In this document: positions 23,500 through 31,857 of the stretch, piece after piece
How the letters are laid out: each line of letters starts with the position of its first letter
Numbering within the stretch: the first letter of the stretch is position 1
Source of the DNA: an uncultured Olsenella sp.
GTDB taxonomy: Bacteria; Actinomycetota; Coriobacteriia; Coriobacteriales; Atopobiaceae
DNA: 40,959 nucleotides
Direction of reading: 5' to 3'
Assembly: GCA_900314575.1 (NCBI GenBank)
Contig: OMVS01000008.1
Coordinates: 1 to 40,959 of the forward strand
The notes under the pieces: generated by a model
Database searches by the model: none
Seen by the model: the letters and a program-made list of their open reading frames with translations, nothing else
Told to the model about the DNA's origin: nothing
Made by a program: the position numbers and the translations under genes

Positions 23500-25425
23500 G
23501 TGGGCACGTCCCCCAGCCAAGTCCGCACGGCCCCGTGCGCCGCAGACAGGAGGCCCGCCCCCCGGAAGGGCGAGGAGCCCCTGCTGTCGCTTCGCGGCGT
23601 CACCCTGCGCTACGACAACGGCGTCCGCGCCCTGGACGGCGTCGACCTCGACGTCTTCCCCGCGGAGCGCCTCTGCGTCCTGGGCGCCAACGGCTCCGGC
23701 AAGTCCACGCTGGGCTCCGTGCTCTGCGGCCTCCTCGCCCCGGACGAGGGCGAGGTCACGCTCCTCGGCGAACGCGTACTCGCGGACGGCAGGGTGGACT
23801 TCGACGCCTACCGCCGCGCGCGCCGCGGCATCGGCCTCGTCTTCCAGAACCCGGACGACCAGATCGTCACGACCGTCGTCGAGGAGGACGTGGCCTTCGG
23901 GCCGGAGAACCTCGGCCTCGACCCGGAGGAGATCGGCCGCCGGGTGCGCCGCGAGATCCGGCGCGTCGCCCTCGACGACTACGCGAAGGCCGACCCCACG
24001 CTGCTCTCCGGCGGGCAGAAGCAGCGGCTCGCCATCGCCGGCGCGCTGGCCATGGAGCCGCGCGCGATCGTGTTCGACGAACCCGCCGCCCTTCTCGACG
24101 TCCGCGGGCGCCGCTCGATCCTCGAGGTCATGGGCGAGCTGCGGGAGTCCGGCATCGGCATGGTCCACATCACCCACTACATGGACGAGGCCCTCTCGGC
24201 CGACCGCGTCGTCGTGCTCGACCACGGCCGTGTCCGCCTCGAGGGCACGCCCGAGGAGGTCTTCGCGCACGCCGACCACATCCGCGACCTGGGGCTCGAG
24301 GAGCCCTTCCCGGCGCGGCTCTCCGGACGTCTCGCCGAGCTGGGCGTCGGTGTGGGCTGGACCTGCGACCCCCAGGAGCTCGCCGCCTCCGTCGCGGCCG
24401 TCTGCGCCCACGCCCCGGCCCCGGGCGAGAAGGACGCGGGCCCCGCGACGGCCGCCGGGGAGGGCGGTCGCCAGGCCGCGCCCGCAGAGGGCCTGTGCCC
24501 CACGCCCGCGCCCGCGCGCGGTGCAGGCGCCGAGGAGCCCGCGGTCCTTGTCGACCACGTGTCCTACGGCTACGCCGACGGCATCGCGGGCACGCCCGCG
24601 GGGTCGGCCCTCGACGACGTCTCGCTCGAGGCGCTGCGCGGCGAGAGCGTCGCGATTGTCGGCCAGACCGGGTCGGGCAAGTCGACCCTGCTCAGGCTCG
24701 TCTGCGCGCTCGACACGCCGGACGCCGGCACCATCAGGGTCGACGGGCTCGACACGGCCGACAAGCGCTCGCGCAGCCTCATCCACGGGCGCATCGGCTA
24801 CGTGATGCAGTTCCCCGAGCGCCAGCTCTTCGCGGAGACGGTCGCCCAGGACGTGGCCTACGGCCCCACCAACCTGGGCCTCGCCGCCGGCGAGGTCTCC
24901 CGGCGCGTGGCCGAGGCCCTCGCGCTGGTGGGCCTCGCCGACAAGGCCGACGACTCGCCCTTCGAGCTCTCCGGCGGCCAGCAGCGCCTCTGCGCGCTCG
25001 CGGGTATCCTCGCCATGCGGCCCGAGACGATCGTGCTCGACGAGCCGAGCGCCGGGCTCGACCCGCGCGGCCGCATCGAGCTGGAGTCCATCCTCGACGA
25101 CGTCCACGCGCGTGGCGCCACCGTCATCAGGGTCACGCACTCGATGGAGGAGGCCGCCGAGGCCGAGCGCGTCGTGGTCCTCGACCGGTCGCGGGTCCTG
25201 ATGCGGGGCACGCCCGCCGAGGTCTTCTCGCCCGAGAACGGCCGCGCGCTCGCTGAGGCCGGCCTGGGGCTGCCCCTCCCGCTGCGCTGGGCGCTTCTCC
25301 TCGGCGAGCTTGGCGTGGACGGGCTGGGACGGCCGCTCACGACGGAGGCGCTGGCGCGCGCCGTCGCCCGGCGCGCGGGCGCGGCTCGCACCGGCAGCGG
25401 GGCCGCGAAGGGGGGCGAGGCGTAG
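23500..25425 (+). CDS. ecfA: Energy-coupling factor ATPase, fused EcfA1-EcfA2
   Basis: 641 residues: two complete ABC ATPase domains in one chain that power ECF vitamin import. Domain 1 has Walker A GANGSGKS (62-69), Q-loop FQNPDDQIV, signature LLSGGQKQR and Walker B IVFDEP. Domain 2 has Walker A GQTGSGKS (about 388), Q-loop MQFPERQLF, signature ELSGGQQR and Walker B IVLDEPSAGLD. The two are joined by an Ala/Pro-rich linker (about 305-345). I start at the GTG 23500-23502, with AAAGGCAGG upstream; the frame stays open further upstream through ribU but without support. The stop is two bases before ecfT, so the genes are coupled. Other S components elsewhere may share it. Confidence 0.9.
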   Translation: MGTSPSQVRTAPCAADRRPAPRKGEEPLLSLRGVTLRYDNGVRALDGVDLDVFPAERLCVLGANGSGKSTLGSVLCGLLAPDEGEVTLLGERVLADGRVDFDAYRRARRGIGLVFQNPDDQIVTTVVEEDVAFGPENLGLDPEEIGRRVRREIRRVALDDYAKADPTLLSGGQKQRLAIAGALAMEPRAIVFDEPAALLDVRGRRSILEVMGELRESGIGMVHITHYMDEALSADRVVVLDHGRVRLEGTPEEVFAHADHIRDLGLEEPFPARLSGRLAELGVGVGWTCDPQELAASVAAVCAHAPAPGEKDAGPATAAGEGGRQAAPAEGLCPTPAPARGAGAEEPAVLVDHVSYGYADGIAGTPAGSALDDVSLEALRGESVAIVGQTGSGKSTLLRLVCALDTPDAGTIRVDGLDTADKRSRSLIHGRIGYVMQFPERQLFAETVAQDVAYGPTNLGLAAGEVSRRVAEALALVGLADKADDSPFELSGGQQRLCALAGILAMRPETIVLDEPSAGLDPRGRIELESILDDVHARGATVIRVTHSMEEAAEAERVVVLDRSRVLMRGTPAEVFSPENGRALAEAGLGLPLPLRWALLLGELGVDGLGRPLTTEALARAVARRAGAARTGSGAAKGGEA

Positions 25426-25427
25426 CC

Positions 25428-26228
25428 ATGGCTCTCCGGATCACGCTGGGGCAGTACTACCCCGCCCAGTCGCCGCTGCACCGGATGGACCCGCGTGCCA
25501 AGCTCGTGTGCATCCTCGTGCTGGTGGTGACCTGCTTCTTCATCAACTCCCCGCTGCAGCTCGCCTACGGCTACGCGGCGCTGGTCGCCCTCGTGGCCTC
25601 CTCGCGCGTGCCGCTCGGCAAGGTCCTCGCCTCCACGCGGGCGCTGATCGCGACCTTCGCCATCCTGAGCCTGTTCAACCTGCTCGTGCGGCCCACGGGC
25701 ACGCCCTTGGCACAGCTGGGCCCCATCCTCATCACCACCGACGGCGCCTGGGCGGCCGTCCTCTATACGTTGAGGCTCGTCATCGCGGTCGTGGCCTGTG
25801 CCCTGCTGCTGCTCACGACCACGCCGACCTCGCTCACCGACGCCCTCGACTCGCTGCTCTCGCCGCTGGCGCGCCTGGGCCTGCCCGCCCACGAGATCGC
25901 CATGATCTTCTCGCTGATGCTGCGCTTCATCCCGACGCTGGCCGACGAGGCCTCCGCCGTCATCGACGCGCAGACCGCGCGCGGCGGCGCCTTCGGCCAG
26001 GGCTCGCCCGTCCACCGCGTCAAGGCCGTGGGCCCCGTGATCGTGGCCCTCCTGGCGAGCTCCATGCGCCACGCCAACGGGCTCTCGCGCGCGCTCGGCG
26101 CCCGCTGCTACGAGGGCGCCCAGACGCGCAGCCGCTGGCACCCGCTCGCGATGCGCCCGTCCGACTGGGGCTTCGTCGCCCTCGCGGCGGCCTACGTGGC
26201 GGGCCTGCTCCTGCTGGGGGGCGTCTAG
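25428..26228 (+). CDS. ecfT: Energy-coupling factor transmembrane subunit EcfT
   Basis: 266 residues with about five or six hydrophobic segments. EcfT couples the two ATPase domains to the substrate-binding S subunit. The cytoplasmic coupling motifs are present: an Ala-Arg-Gly type motif in DAQTARGGAF and a second in RALGARCYEGA. The opening HRMDPRAKLVCIL is typical. Start ATG 25428 lies two bases after the ecfA stop. It closes the ribU-ecfA-ecfT unit, and a long GC-rich hairpin follows. Confidence 0.93.
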   Translation: MALRITLGQYYPAQSPLHRMDPRAKLVCILVLVVTCFFINSPLQLAYGYAALVALVASSRVPLGKVLASTRALIATFAILSLFNLLVRPTGTPLAQLGPILITTDGAWAAVLYTLRLVIAVVACALLLLTTTPTSLTDALDSLLSPLARLGLPAHEIAMIFSLMLRFIPTLADEASAVIDAQTARGGAFGQGSPVHRVKAVGPVIVALLASSMRHANGLSRALGARCYEGAQTRSRWHPLAMRPSDWGFVALAAAYVAGLLLLGGV

Positions 26229-26235
26229 GCGCCCG

Positions 26236-26295
26236 GCGGGCGGGGCGCCCGTCCGGCGCTCGCGGGTGCCGGCCGGGCGCGGGCGCCCCGCCCGC
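26236..26295. terminator. Long convergent terminator hairpin
   Basis: Perfect 16-bp stem (26236-26251 with 26280-26295, beginning GCGGGCGGGGCGCCCG) in the 78 bp between the convergent ecfT and transglutaminase-like genes. It may serve both strands, though neither side has a U tract. Confidence 0.65.
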
Positions 26296-26306
26296 GCCCG
26301 GCCTCC

Positions 26307-27815
26307 CTAGGCCTCCTCGAAGTCCACGACCTCGACGGAGCGCTCCATCTCGGAGCCGGCGAGGCCGACGCCTCCCACGCTCATCTCGCCGCGCTGGTTG
26401 TCGAAGGGGTCCTCGCGCAGGGCGTCGTCGGGCGGCGTGAGCGGCTCGTAGAAGTCCGTGCAGGCGATCATCCGGAGCGGGTCGAGGTTGCCGAAGTAGT
26501 GGGTGCGGCGCAGCTCGTCGCCCGAGCGGTAGGCGCTCGCGCCGAACGAGCAGTCCACCCAGCGCCAGCCGTAGGGCCCGGCGTAGAACTGCGCCCAGTC
26601 GTGCGGGCGGGCGCCCTGCGGTCGCACGTAGAGGCCGCTCTGCCAGCGCGCGGGCACGCCGGCGATCCTGCAGAGGGTGATGAAGAGCAGGGACATGCAG
26701 CCGCAGTCGCCCGTGAGGGTGCGCGCCGTGGTGTCGGCGATGCTGCCGAGGGCCACGTAGGCCGGCTGGTAGTGGTACTTGACGCTGCTCGTCACGTAGT
26801 CGTAGATCGCGCGGGCGCGCGAGAGCGCGTCGCGCCGCTCGCCCACCACCCTGCGCGCGAGCGCGCGCAGGAAGGGCGTGAAGACGATGTGCGGGGCCTT
26901 CTCGCCCAGGTAGGGCGCGAGGTCCGCCGGCGCGTCCGCGGGGCCGGGGTAGGTGGGCACGCCCTGGCGCCGCCTGGAGCCCGCCTCGTCCGCGGCCTGA
27001 TAGAGGGCGACGTAGGGAACCTGGATGGTGTAGCGGTAGAGCACCTGGAAGCTCGCGCGGCCCTCCACGAGGGGAAGCTCGGCCCCCCTGCCCTCCCAGA
27101 AGACCGTCCGCTGCGCGGAGTCGACCGGCGAGACCACGCCGCCGGGCGTGGACTCGTAGAAGACCTCGACGCCGCGCTGCTCGCCGCACTCGACCGGCAG
27201 CGGGAGCCAGGCCCTGACGACGTCTTCCGGCGCCACCGGCGCCCTCGAGGCGACGGTCGCGCGCAGGGTGATGCGGCGCGCCTGCGAGCAGGTCTCGCGC
27301 ATGGAGACGAGGGTGCGGACCAGCCCCTTGGCGTCCGGGTCCCGACTCGCCTCCAGACCGGGGACCTCGCCGGCGTGGCGCTCGAGGGTCTCCAGGTAGC
27401 GCGGCAGGAAGCGGCGCTCGCCGTCTATCTCGCGCCAGTCCACCAGGCGGCGCTCCATCAGCTCGTCGAGCAGGGCGTCGGCGTCGCCCGAGGCGACCTT
27501 CAGCCTCCCCCTGAGGCCTCCCAGCACGTCCTCCCTGCTGAGGCGGTACTCCTGGCACACGCGCCTGAGCCGGTAGAGCTCCACGCGCAGCCGCGCCGCG
27601 CGCTCCGGCTCGAGGTCGCCGGCCGCGAGCTCCCCCTCGATCCTGCGCATAGCCTCGCTCGTCCGCCCGGAGCGCTCGAGGCGCTCGAGGCCGGGGTCGA
27701 GCGGCCTGGACACGAGCGCGAAGTCCTCGTTCCTGACGGACGCGCGCAGGCGCGCGTCCTTCTCGGCCGCCCACGTCGAAGACGGCGCCCCGACAGCTGA
27801 AGCCTCACCGGACAT
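26307..27815 (-). CDS. Transglutaminase-like domain protein
   Basis: 502 residues. The transglutaminase-like (papain-fold) core lies near 345-425, with an apparent intact triad: Cys371 in LTGDCGCMSLLF, His405 in RPHDWAQFY and Asp421 in WVDCSFG. Before it come a helical, Arg/Glu-rich N-terminal region (about 20-165) and a beta-rich segment (210-290; VVRAWLPLPVE, FQVLYRYTIQVPYVALY) like those preceding transglutaminase cores in bacterial hypothetical proteins. No signal peptide or membrane segment, so a cytoplasmic location is likely. It could be a protease or an amide-hydrolysing enzyme; the substrate is unknown. Start ATG 27813-27815 is chosen for its GGAGG; an earlier in-frame start lacks one. 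Confidence 0.75.
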   Translation of the reverse strand: MSGEASAVGAPSSTWAAEKDARLRASVRNEDFALVSRPLDPGLERLERSGRTSEAMRRIEGELAAGDLEPERAARLRVELYRLRRVCQEYRLSREDVLGGLRGRLKVASGDADALLDELMERRLVDWREIDGERRFLPRYLETLERHAGEVPGLEASRDPDAKGLVRTLVSMRETCSQARRITLRATVASRAPVAPEDVVRAWLPLPVECGEQRGVEVFYESTPGGVVSPVDSAQRTVFWEGRGAELPLVEGRASFQVLYRYTIQVPYVALYQAADEAGSRRRQGVPTYPGPADAPADLAPYLGEKAPHIVFTPFLRALARRVVGERRDALSRARAIYDYVTSSVKYHYQPAYVALGSIADTTARTLTGDCGCMSLLFITLCRIAGVPARWQSGLYVRPQGARPHDWAQFYAGPYGWRWVDCSFGASAYRSGDELRRTHYFGNLDPLRMIACTDFYEPLTPPDDALREDPFDNQRGEMSVGGVGLAGSEMERSVEVVDFEEA

Positions 27816-27990
27816 GGCTGAACCTCCGTTCCGTCGCGGGATGCGGAAATGATAGCCAAGCCCGCCGCCGGCGGGCCGCCGTGGTCCGTGGACGCTGCGC
27901 AAACCTCCGTAAACTGCCCCGCCCGGCCGTGCGGGCGAACTATCATGGACGGGTACCCTCCGGCAACGACAACCAGGGAAGGCAGGACCT

Positions 27991-30900
27991 ATGGTCTCTC
28001 GCGTCTACGTAGAGAAGAAGCCTGGATTCGACGTGGAGGCGAGCCAGCTCCGGCACGAGCTGCGCCACACGCTCGGTATCTCGGCCATCACCGACCTCAG
28101 ACTCATCAACCGCTACGACGTCGAGGGGATCTCCGACGAGCTGTTCGAGCAGTGCATCCCCACCGTCTTCAGCGAGCCCCAGAGCGACGTTGCCTCCCGC
28201 GACCTGCCCGACCTCTCCGGCCTGCGCGTGTTCGCCGTCGAGTCCCTCCCCGGCCAGTTCGACCAGCGCGCGGCCTCCGCGAGCGAGTGCGTGCAGCTCA
28301 TCTCCCAGGGCGAGCGCCCCGAGGTGCGCTGCGCCAAGCTCTACGCCATCGGCGGCGACGTGACCGACGCCGACCTCGAGGCCGTCAAGCGCTACGTGAT
28401 CAACCCGGTCGAGTCGCGCGAGGCCTCCCTCGAGGAGCGCGAGACGCTCCGCGTGGCCTACCCCGAGCCCGCGGACGTCGAGGTCCTGGACGGCTTCCTC
28501 GACCTCACGGACGACGAGCTCGCGGCCTTCATCGACGAGCGCGGCCTGGCCATGGACCTCGCCGACATCCAGTTCTGCCAGAGGTACTTCTCCGACGAGG
28601 GCCGCGTGCCGACCATCACGGAGATCCGCATGATCGACACCTACTGGTCCGACCACTGCCGCCACACCACCTTCGGCACCCAGCTCGACCAGGTGAGGAT
28701 CGACGACGAGGTCGTCTGGGAGGCCTTCAACCGCTACCTCGCGATGCGCGAGGAGCTCGGCCGCGCCGAGCGCCCCGTCTGCCTCATGGACATGGGCACC
28801 ATCGGCGCCAAGTGGCTCGAGCACGAGGGCAAGCTCACAAACCTCGACAAGTCCGAGGAGATCAACGCCTGCACGGTGAAGGTCAAGGTGGACGTCGACG
28901 GCACCGACGAGGACTGGCTCTTCCTCTTCAAGAACGAGACCCACAACCACCCGACCGAAATCGAGCCCTTCGGCGGCGCGGCCACCTGCATCGGCGGCGC
29001 CATCCGCGACCCGCTGTCCGGCCGCAGCTACGTCTACCAGGCCATGCGCGTGACCGGTGCGGGCGACCCGAGGGTCCCGGTCTCCGAGACCCTGCCCGGC
29101 AAGCTCCCTCAGCGCAAGATCTGCCGCACCGCGGCGGCCGGCTACTCCTCCTACGGCAACCAGATCGGCCTGGCCACCGGCAAGGTCGACGAGGTCTACG
29201 ACCCCGGCTACGTGGCCAAGCGCATGGAGATCGGCGCCGTCGTGGGCGCCACCCCGGCCGACCACGTGCGCCGCGAGTGCCCGGCGCCGGGCGACAAGAT
29301 CGTCCTGCTCGGCGGGCGCACCGGCCGCGACGGCATCGGCGGCGCCACCGGCTCCTCCAAGGCCCACAACGTCGAGTCGCTCGAGAAGGACGGCGCCGAG
29401 GTCCAGAAGGGCAACGCCCCGACCGAGCGCAAGCTGCAGCGCCTCTTCCGCCGCGGCGACGCCTGCCGCCTGATCAAGCGCTGCAACGACTTCGGCGCGG
29501 GCGGCGTCTCCGTCGCCATCGGCGAGCTGGCCGACGGCCTCTACATCGACCTCGATCGCGTCCCCAAGAAGTACGAGGGCCTCGACGGCACCGAGCTCGC
29601 CATCTCCGAGTCCCAGGAACGCATGGCCGTGGCCCTTGCGCCCGAGGACGTGGACGAGTTCCTCGGCTACGCGGCCGAGGAGAACCTCGAGGCCACGGTC
29701 GTGGCCCGCGTCACCGAGTCCCCGCGCCTGGTCATGACCTGGCGCGGCAAGACCATCGTCGACGTGAGCCGCGCGTTCCTCTCCTCCAACGGCGCCCCCA
29801 AGCACCAGGTGGTCCACATCGAGCACCAGGAGCCCTGGCAGCCCACCTGGGAGGGCGACGACCTCGCCGACAGGCTCGACGCGGTCCTCTCCGACCTCAA
29901 CGTCGCCTGCAACAAGGGCCTCTCCGAGCGCTTCGACTCCACGATCGGCGCGGCCACGGTCCTCATGCCCTTCGGCGGCAGGCGCCAGCTCACCCCGTCG
30001 ATGGCGATGGCGGCCAAGCTCCCCGTCGAGGGCGAGACCACGACCTGCTCCGGCATGGCCTGGGGCTTCAACCCGCGCCTGATGGAGCACGACCAGTTCC
30101 GCGGCGCGTACCTGTCCGTCGTCGAGTCGCTCTCCAAGCTCGTGGCCGCGGGCTTCGAGCACAGGAAGGCCTACCTCACCTTCCAGGAGTACTTCGAGAA
30201 GCTCCGCGACGTCCCCGAGCGCTGGGGCAAGCCCGCGGCGGCCGTCCTCGGCGCCCTCATGGCCCAGGCGGACCTCGGCGTCGCGTCGATCGGCGGCAAG
30301 GACTCCATGTCCGGCTCCTTCGAGGACCTCGACGTGCCGCCGACCCTGGTCTCGTTCGCCACGGCCGTCGGCAACGTCGGGCGCGTGTGCTCCCCCGAGC
30401 TCAAGCGCGCCGGCGACCGCCTGTGGGCGATCCTGCCCGCCTACGGCGAGTGCAACCTGCGTCCGACGCCGGAGTCGCTGCTCGCGACCTTCGACGCCGT
30501 CGAGGGGCTCGTCGGCCGCGGCGAGGCGCGCGCGGTGGCGACGCCCGGCTACGGCGGCTGGGCCGAGGGCCTCTTCAAGATGTGCGTCGGCAACGAGCTC
30601 GGCATCCGCTTCGACGAGGGCTTCGACACCGACCGCCTCTTCAACCTCGCCTACGGCAGCTTCGTGGTCGAGCTCGCGCCCGGCGTGAGCCCCGAGGCGC
30701 CAGCCGGCGTCTTCGTGGAGCCCTTCGGCACCGTGGTCGAGGACTACCTCTGGATCGTGGGCGACAAGGGCCTCGACCTCGCCGACGCCGAGGAGGCCTG
30801 GAAGGAGCCCCTGGCCGAGGTCTACCCGTGGGAGCAGGCGGGCAAGCGCGTGGAGACCGTCTCGCACACCACCGGCGGCGGCATGTCCGCCCCCGCCGTC

Positions 30901-31710
30901 AAGCTCGCGCGCCCGCACGTCGTGATCCCGGTCTTCCCGGGCAACAACTGCGAGTACGACAGCGCCGCCGCCTTCGAGCGCGCCGGCGCCGACGTCACGA
31001 CCCTCGTGGTCAACAACCTCACGCCCGAGCGCGTCGCCGAGAGCGCGCGTGCCCTCGTCGACGAGATCCGCCGCTCGCAGATCGTCATGATCCCCGGCGG
31101 CTTCTCCGGCGGCGACGAGCCCGACGGCTCCGCCAAGTTCATCACGAGCTTCTTCCGCAACCCCGCGGTCACCGAGGCCGTCCGCGACCTCCTCAACGCC
31201 CGCGACGGCCTGATGCTCGGCATCTGCAACGGCTTCCAGGCCTTGGTCAAGCTCGGCCTCGTGCCCTATGGCGACATCGTGGACATGAGCGACGAGTGCG
31301 CCACCCTCACCTTCAACACCATCGGCCGCCACCAGAGCCGCCTCGTGCGCACCCGCGTCGCGAGCGACCTCTCGCCCTGGCTCTCCAAGTGCGCGGTCGG
31401 CGACGTCCACACCATCGCCATCAGCCACGGCGAGGGCCGCTTCGTGGCGCCCCAGGCCCTTCTCGACGAGCTCGTCGCCAAGGGCCAGGTGGCGACCCAG
31501 TACGTGGACGAGGACGGCGTGCCGTCCCTCGACCTCGACGTCAACCCCAACGGCTCCATGCTCGCCATCGAGGGCATCACGAGCCTGGACGGGCGCGTCC
31601 TCGGCAAGATGGGCCACACGGAGCGCTACACCTCCGGAACCTACAAGAACGTCGACGGCAACCCCTACCAGCCCCTCTTCGAGGGCGGCGTGGCGTACTT
31701 CGCAGACTAG
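27991..31710 (+). CDS. purL: Phosphoribosylformylglycinamidine synthase, single-chain PurL-PurQ
   Basis: 1239 residues. Converts FGAR, ATP and glutamine to FGAM in purine synthesis. The synthetase part has YWSDHCRHTTF (about 213), NETHNHPTEIEPFGGAATCIGG (ATP/FGAR site, about 314) and CNDFGAGGVSVAIGELADG. The C-terminal class-I glutaminase has Cys1079 in GICNGFQALVKLGL and His1146 in ISHGEGRF. The N-terminal part (MVSRVYVEKKPGFDVEA) looks like a PurS-like domain. This is the shorter single-chain clade also found in Firmicutes, distinct from the ~1300-residue proteobacterial enzyme. Start ATG follows AGGCAGGACCT. No other pur gene is next to it; a strong terminator follows. Confidence 0.95.
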   Translation: MVSRVYVEKKPGFDVEASQLRHELRHTLGISAITDLRLINRYDVEGISDELFEQCIPTVFSEPQSDVASRDLPDLSGLRVFAVESLPGQFDQRAASASECVQLISQGERPEVRCAKLYAIGGDVTDADLEAVKRYVINPVESREASLEERETLRVAYPEPADVEVLDGFLDLTDDELAAFIDERGLAMDLADIQFCQRYFSDEGRVPTITEIRMIDTYWSDHCRHTTFGTQLDQVRIDDEVVWEAFNRYLAMREELGRAERPVCLMDMGTIGAKWLEHEGKLTNLDKSEEINACTVKVKVDVDGTDEDWLFLFKNETHNHPTEIEPFGGAATCIGGAIRDPLSGRSYVYQAMRVTGAGDPRVPVSETLPGKLPQRKICRTAAAGYSSYGNQIGLATGKVDEVYDPGYVAKRMEIGAVVGATPADHVRRECPAPGDKIVLLGGRTGRDGIGGATGSSKAHNVESLEKDGAEVQKGNAPTERKLQRLFRRGDACRLIKRCNDFGAGGVSVAIGELADGLYIDLDRVPKKYEGLDGTELAISESQERMAVALAPEDVDEFLGYAAEENLEATVVARVTESPRLVMTWRGKTIVDVSRAFLSSNGAPKHQVVHIEHQEPWQPTWEGDDLADRLDAVLSDLNVACNKGLSERFDSTIGAATVLMPFGGRRQLTPSMAMAAKLPVEGETTTCSGMAWGFNPRLMEHDQFRGAYLSVVESLSKLVAAGFEHRKAYLTFQEYFEKLRDVPERWGKPAAAVLGALMAQADLGVASIGGKDSMSGSFEDLDVPPTLVSFATAVGNVGRVCSPELKRAGDRLWAILPAYGECNLRPTPESLLATFDAVEGLVGRGEARAVATPGYGGWAEGLFKMCVGNELGIRFDEGFDTDRLFNLAYGSFVVELAPGVSPEAPAGVFVEPFGTVVEDYLWIVGDKGLDLADAEEAWKEPLAEVYPWEQAGKRVETVSHTTGGGMSAPAVKLARPHVVIPVFPGNNCEYDSAAAFERAGADVTTLVVNNLTPERVAESARALVDEIRRSQIVMIPGGFSGGDEPDGSAKFITSFFRNPAVTEAVRDLLNARDGLMLGICNGFQALVKLGLVPYGDIVDMSDECATLTFNTIGRHQSRLVRTRVASDLSPWLSKCAVGDVHTIAISHGEGRFVAPQALLDELVAKGQVATQYVDEDGVPSLDLDVNPNGSMLAIEGITSLDGRVLGKMGHTERYTSGTYKNVDGNPYQPLFEGGVAYFAD

Positions 31711-31741
31711 CGACCACGCCCGCACGGAGGGACCCGAGCCT

Positions 31742-31784
31742 GGGGCCCGCGCGACCGGTACGAGCCGGCCGCGCGGGCCCCTTT
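31742..31784 (+). terminator. Rho-independent terminator after purL
   Basis: 12-bp perfect stem GGGGCCCGCGCG (31742-31753) with CGCGCGGGCCCC (31770-31781), followed by TTTCCC. It separates purL from the TerB cassette. Confidence 0.8.
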
Positions 31785-31857
31785 CCCATGCGGCGGGCCG
31801 CCGCGCGGGGCGCGCACGGCTAGAATTGGTCGCGTACCCCAGACGCGAAGGAGGAAC

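Noticed and set aside
27816-27990. A PurR box or guanine riboswitch ahead of purL
   Set aside because: No convincing PurR palindrome or purine-aptamer core in this 175-bp divergent gap.
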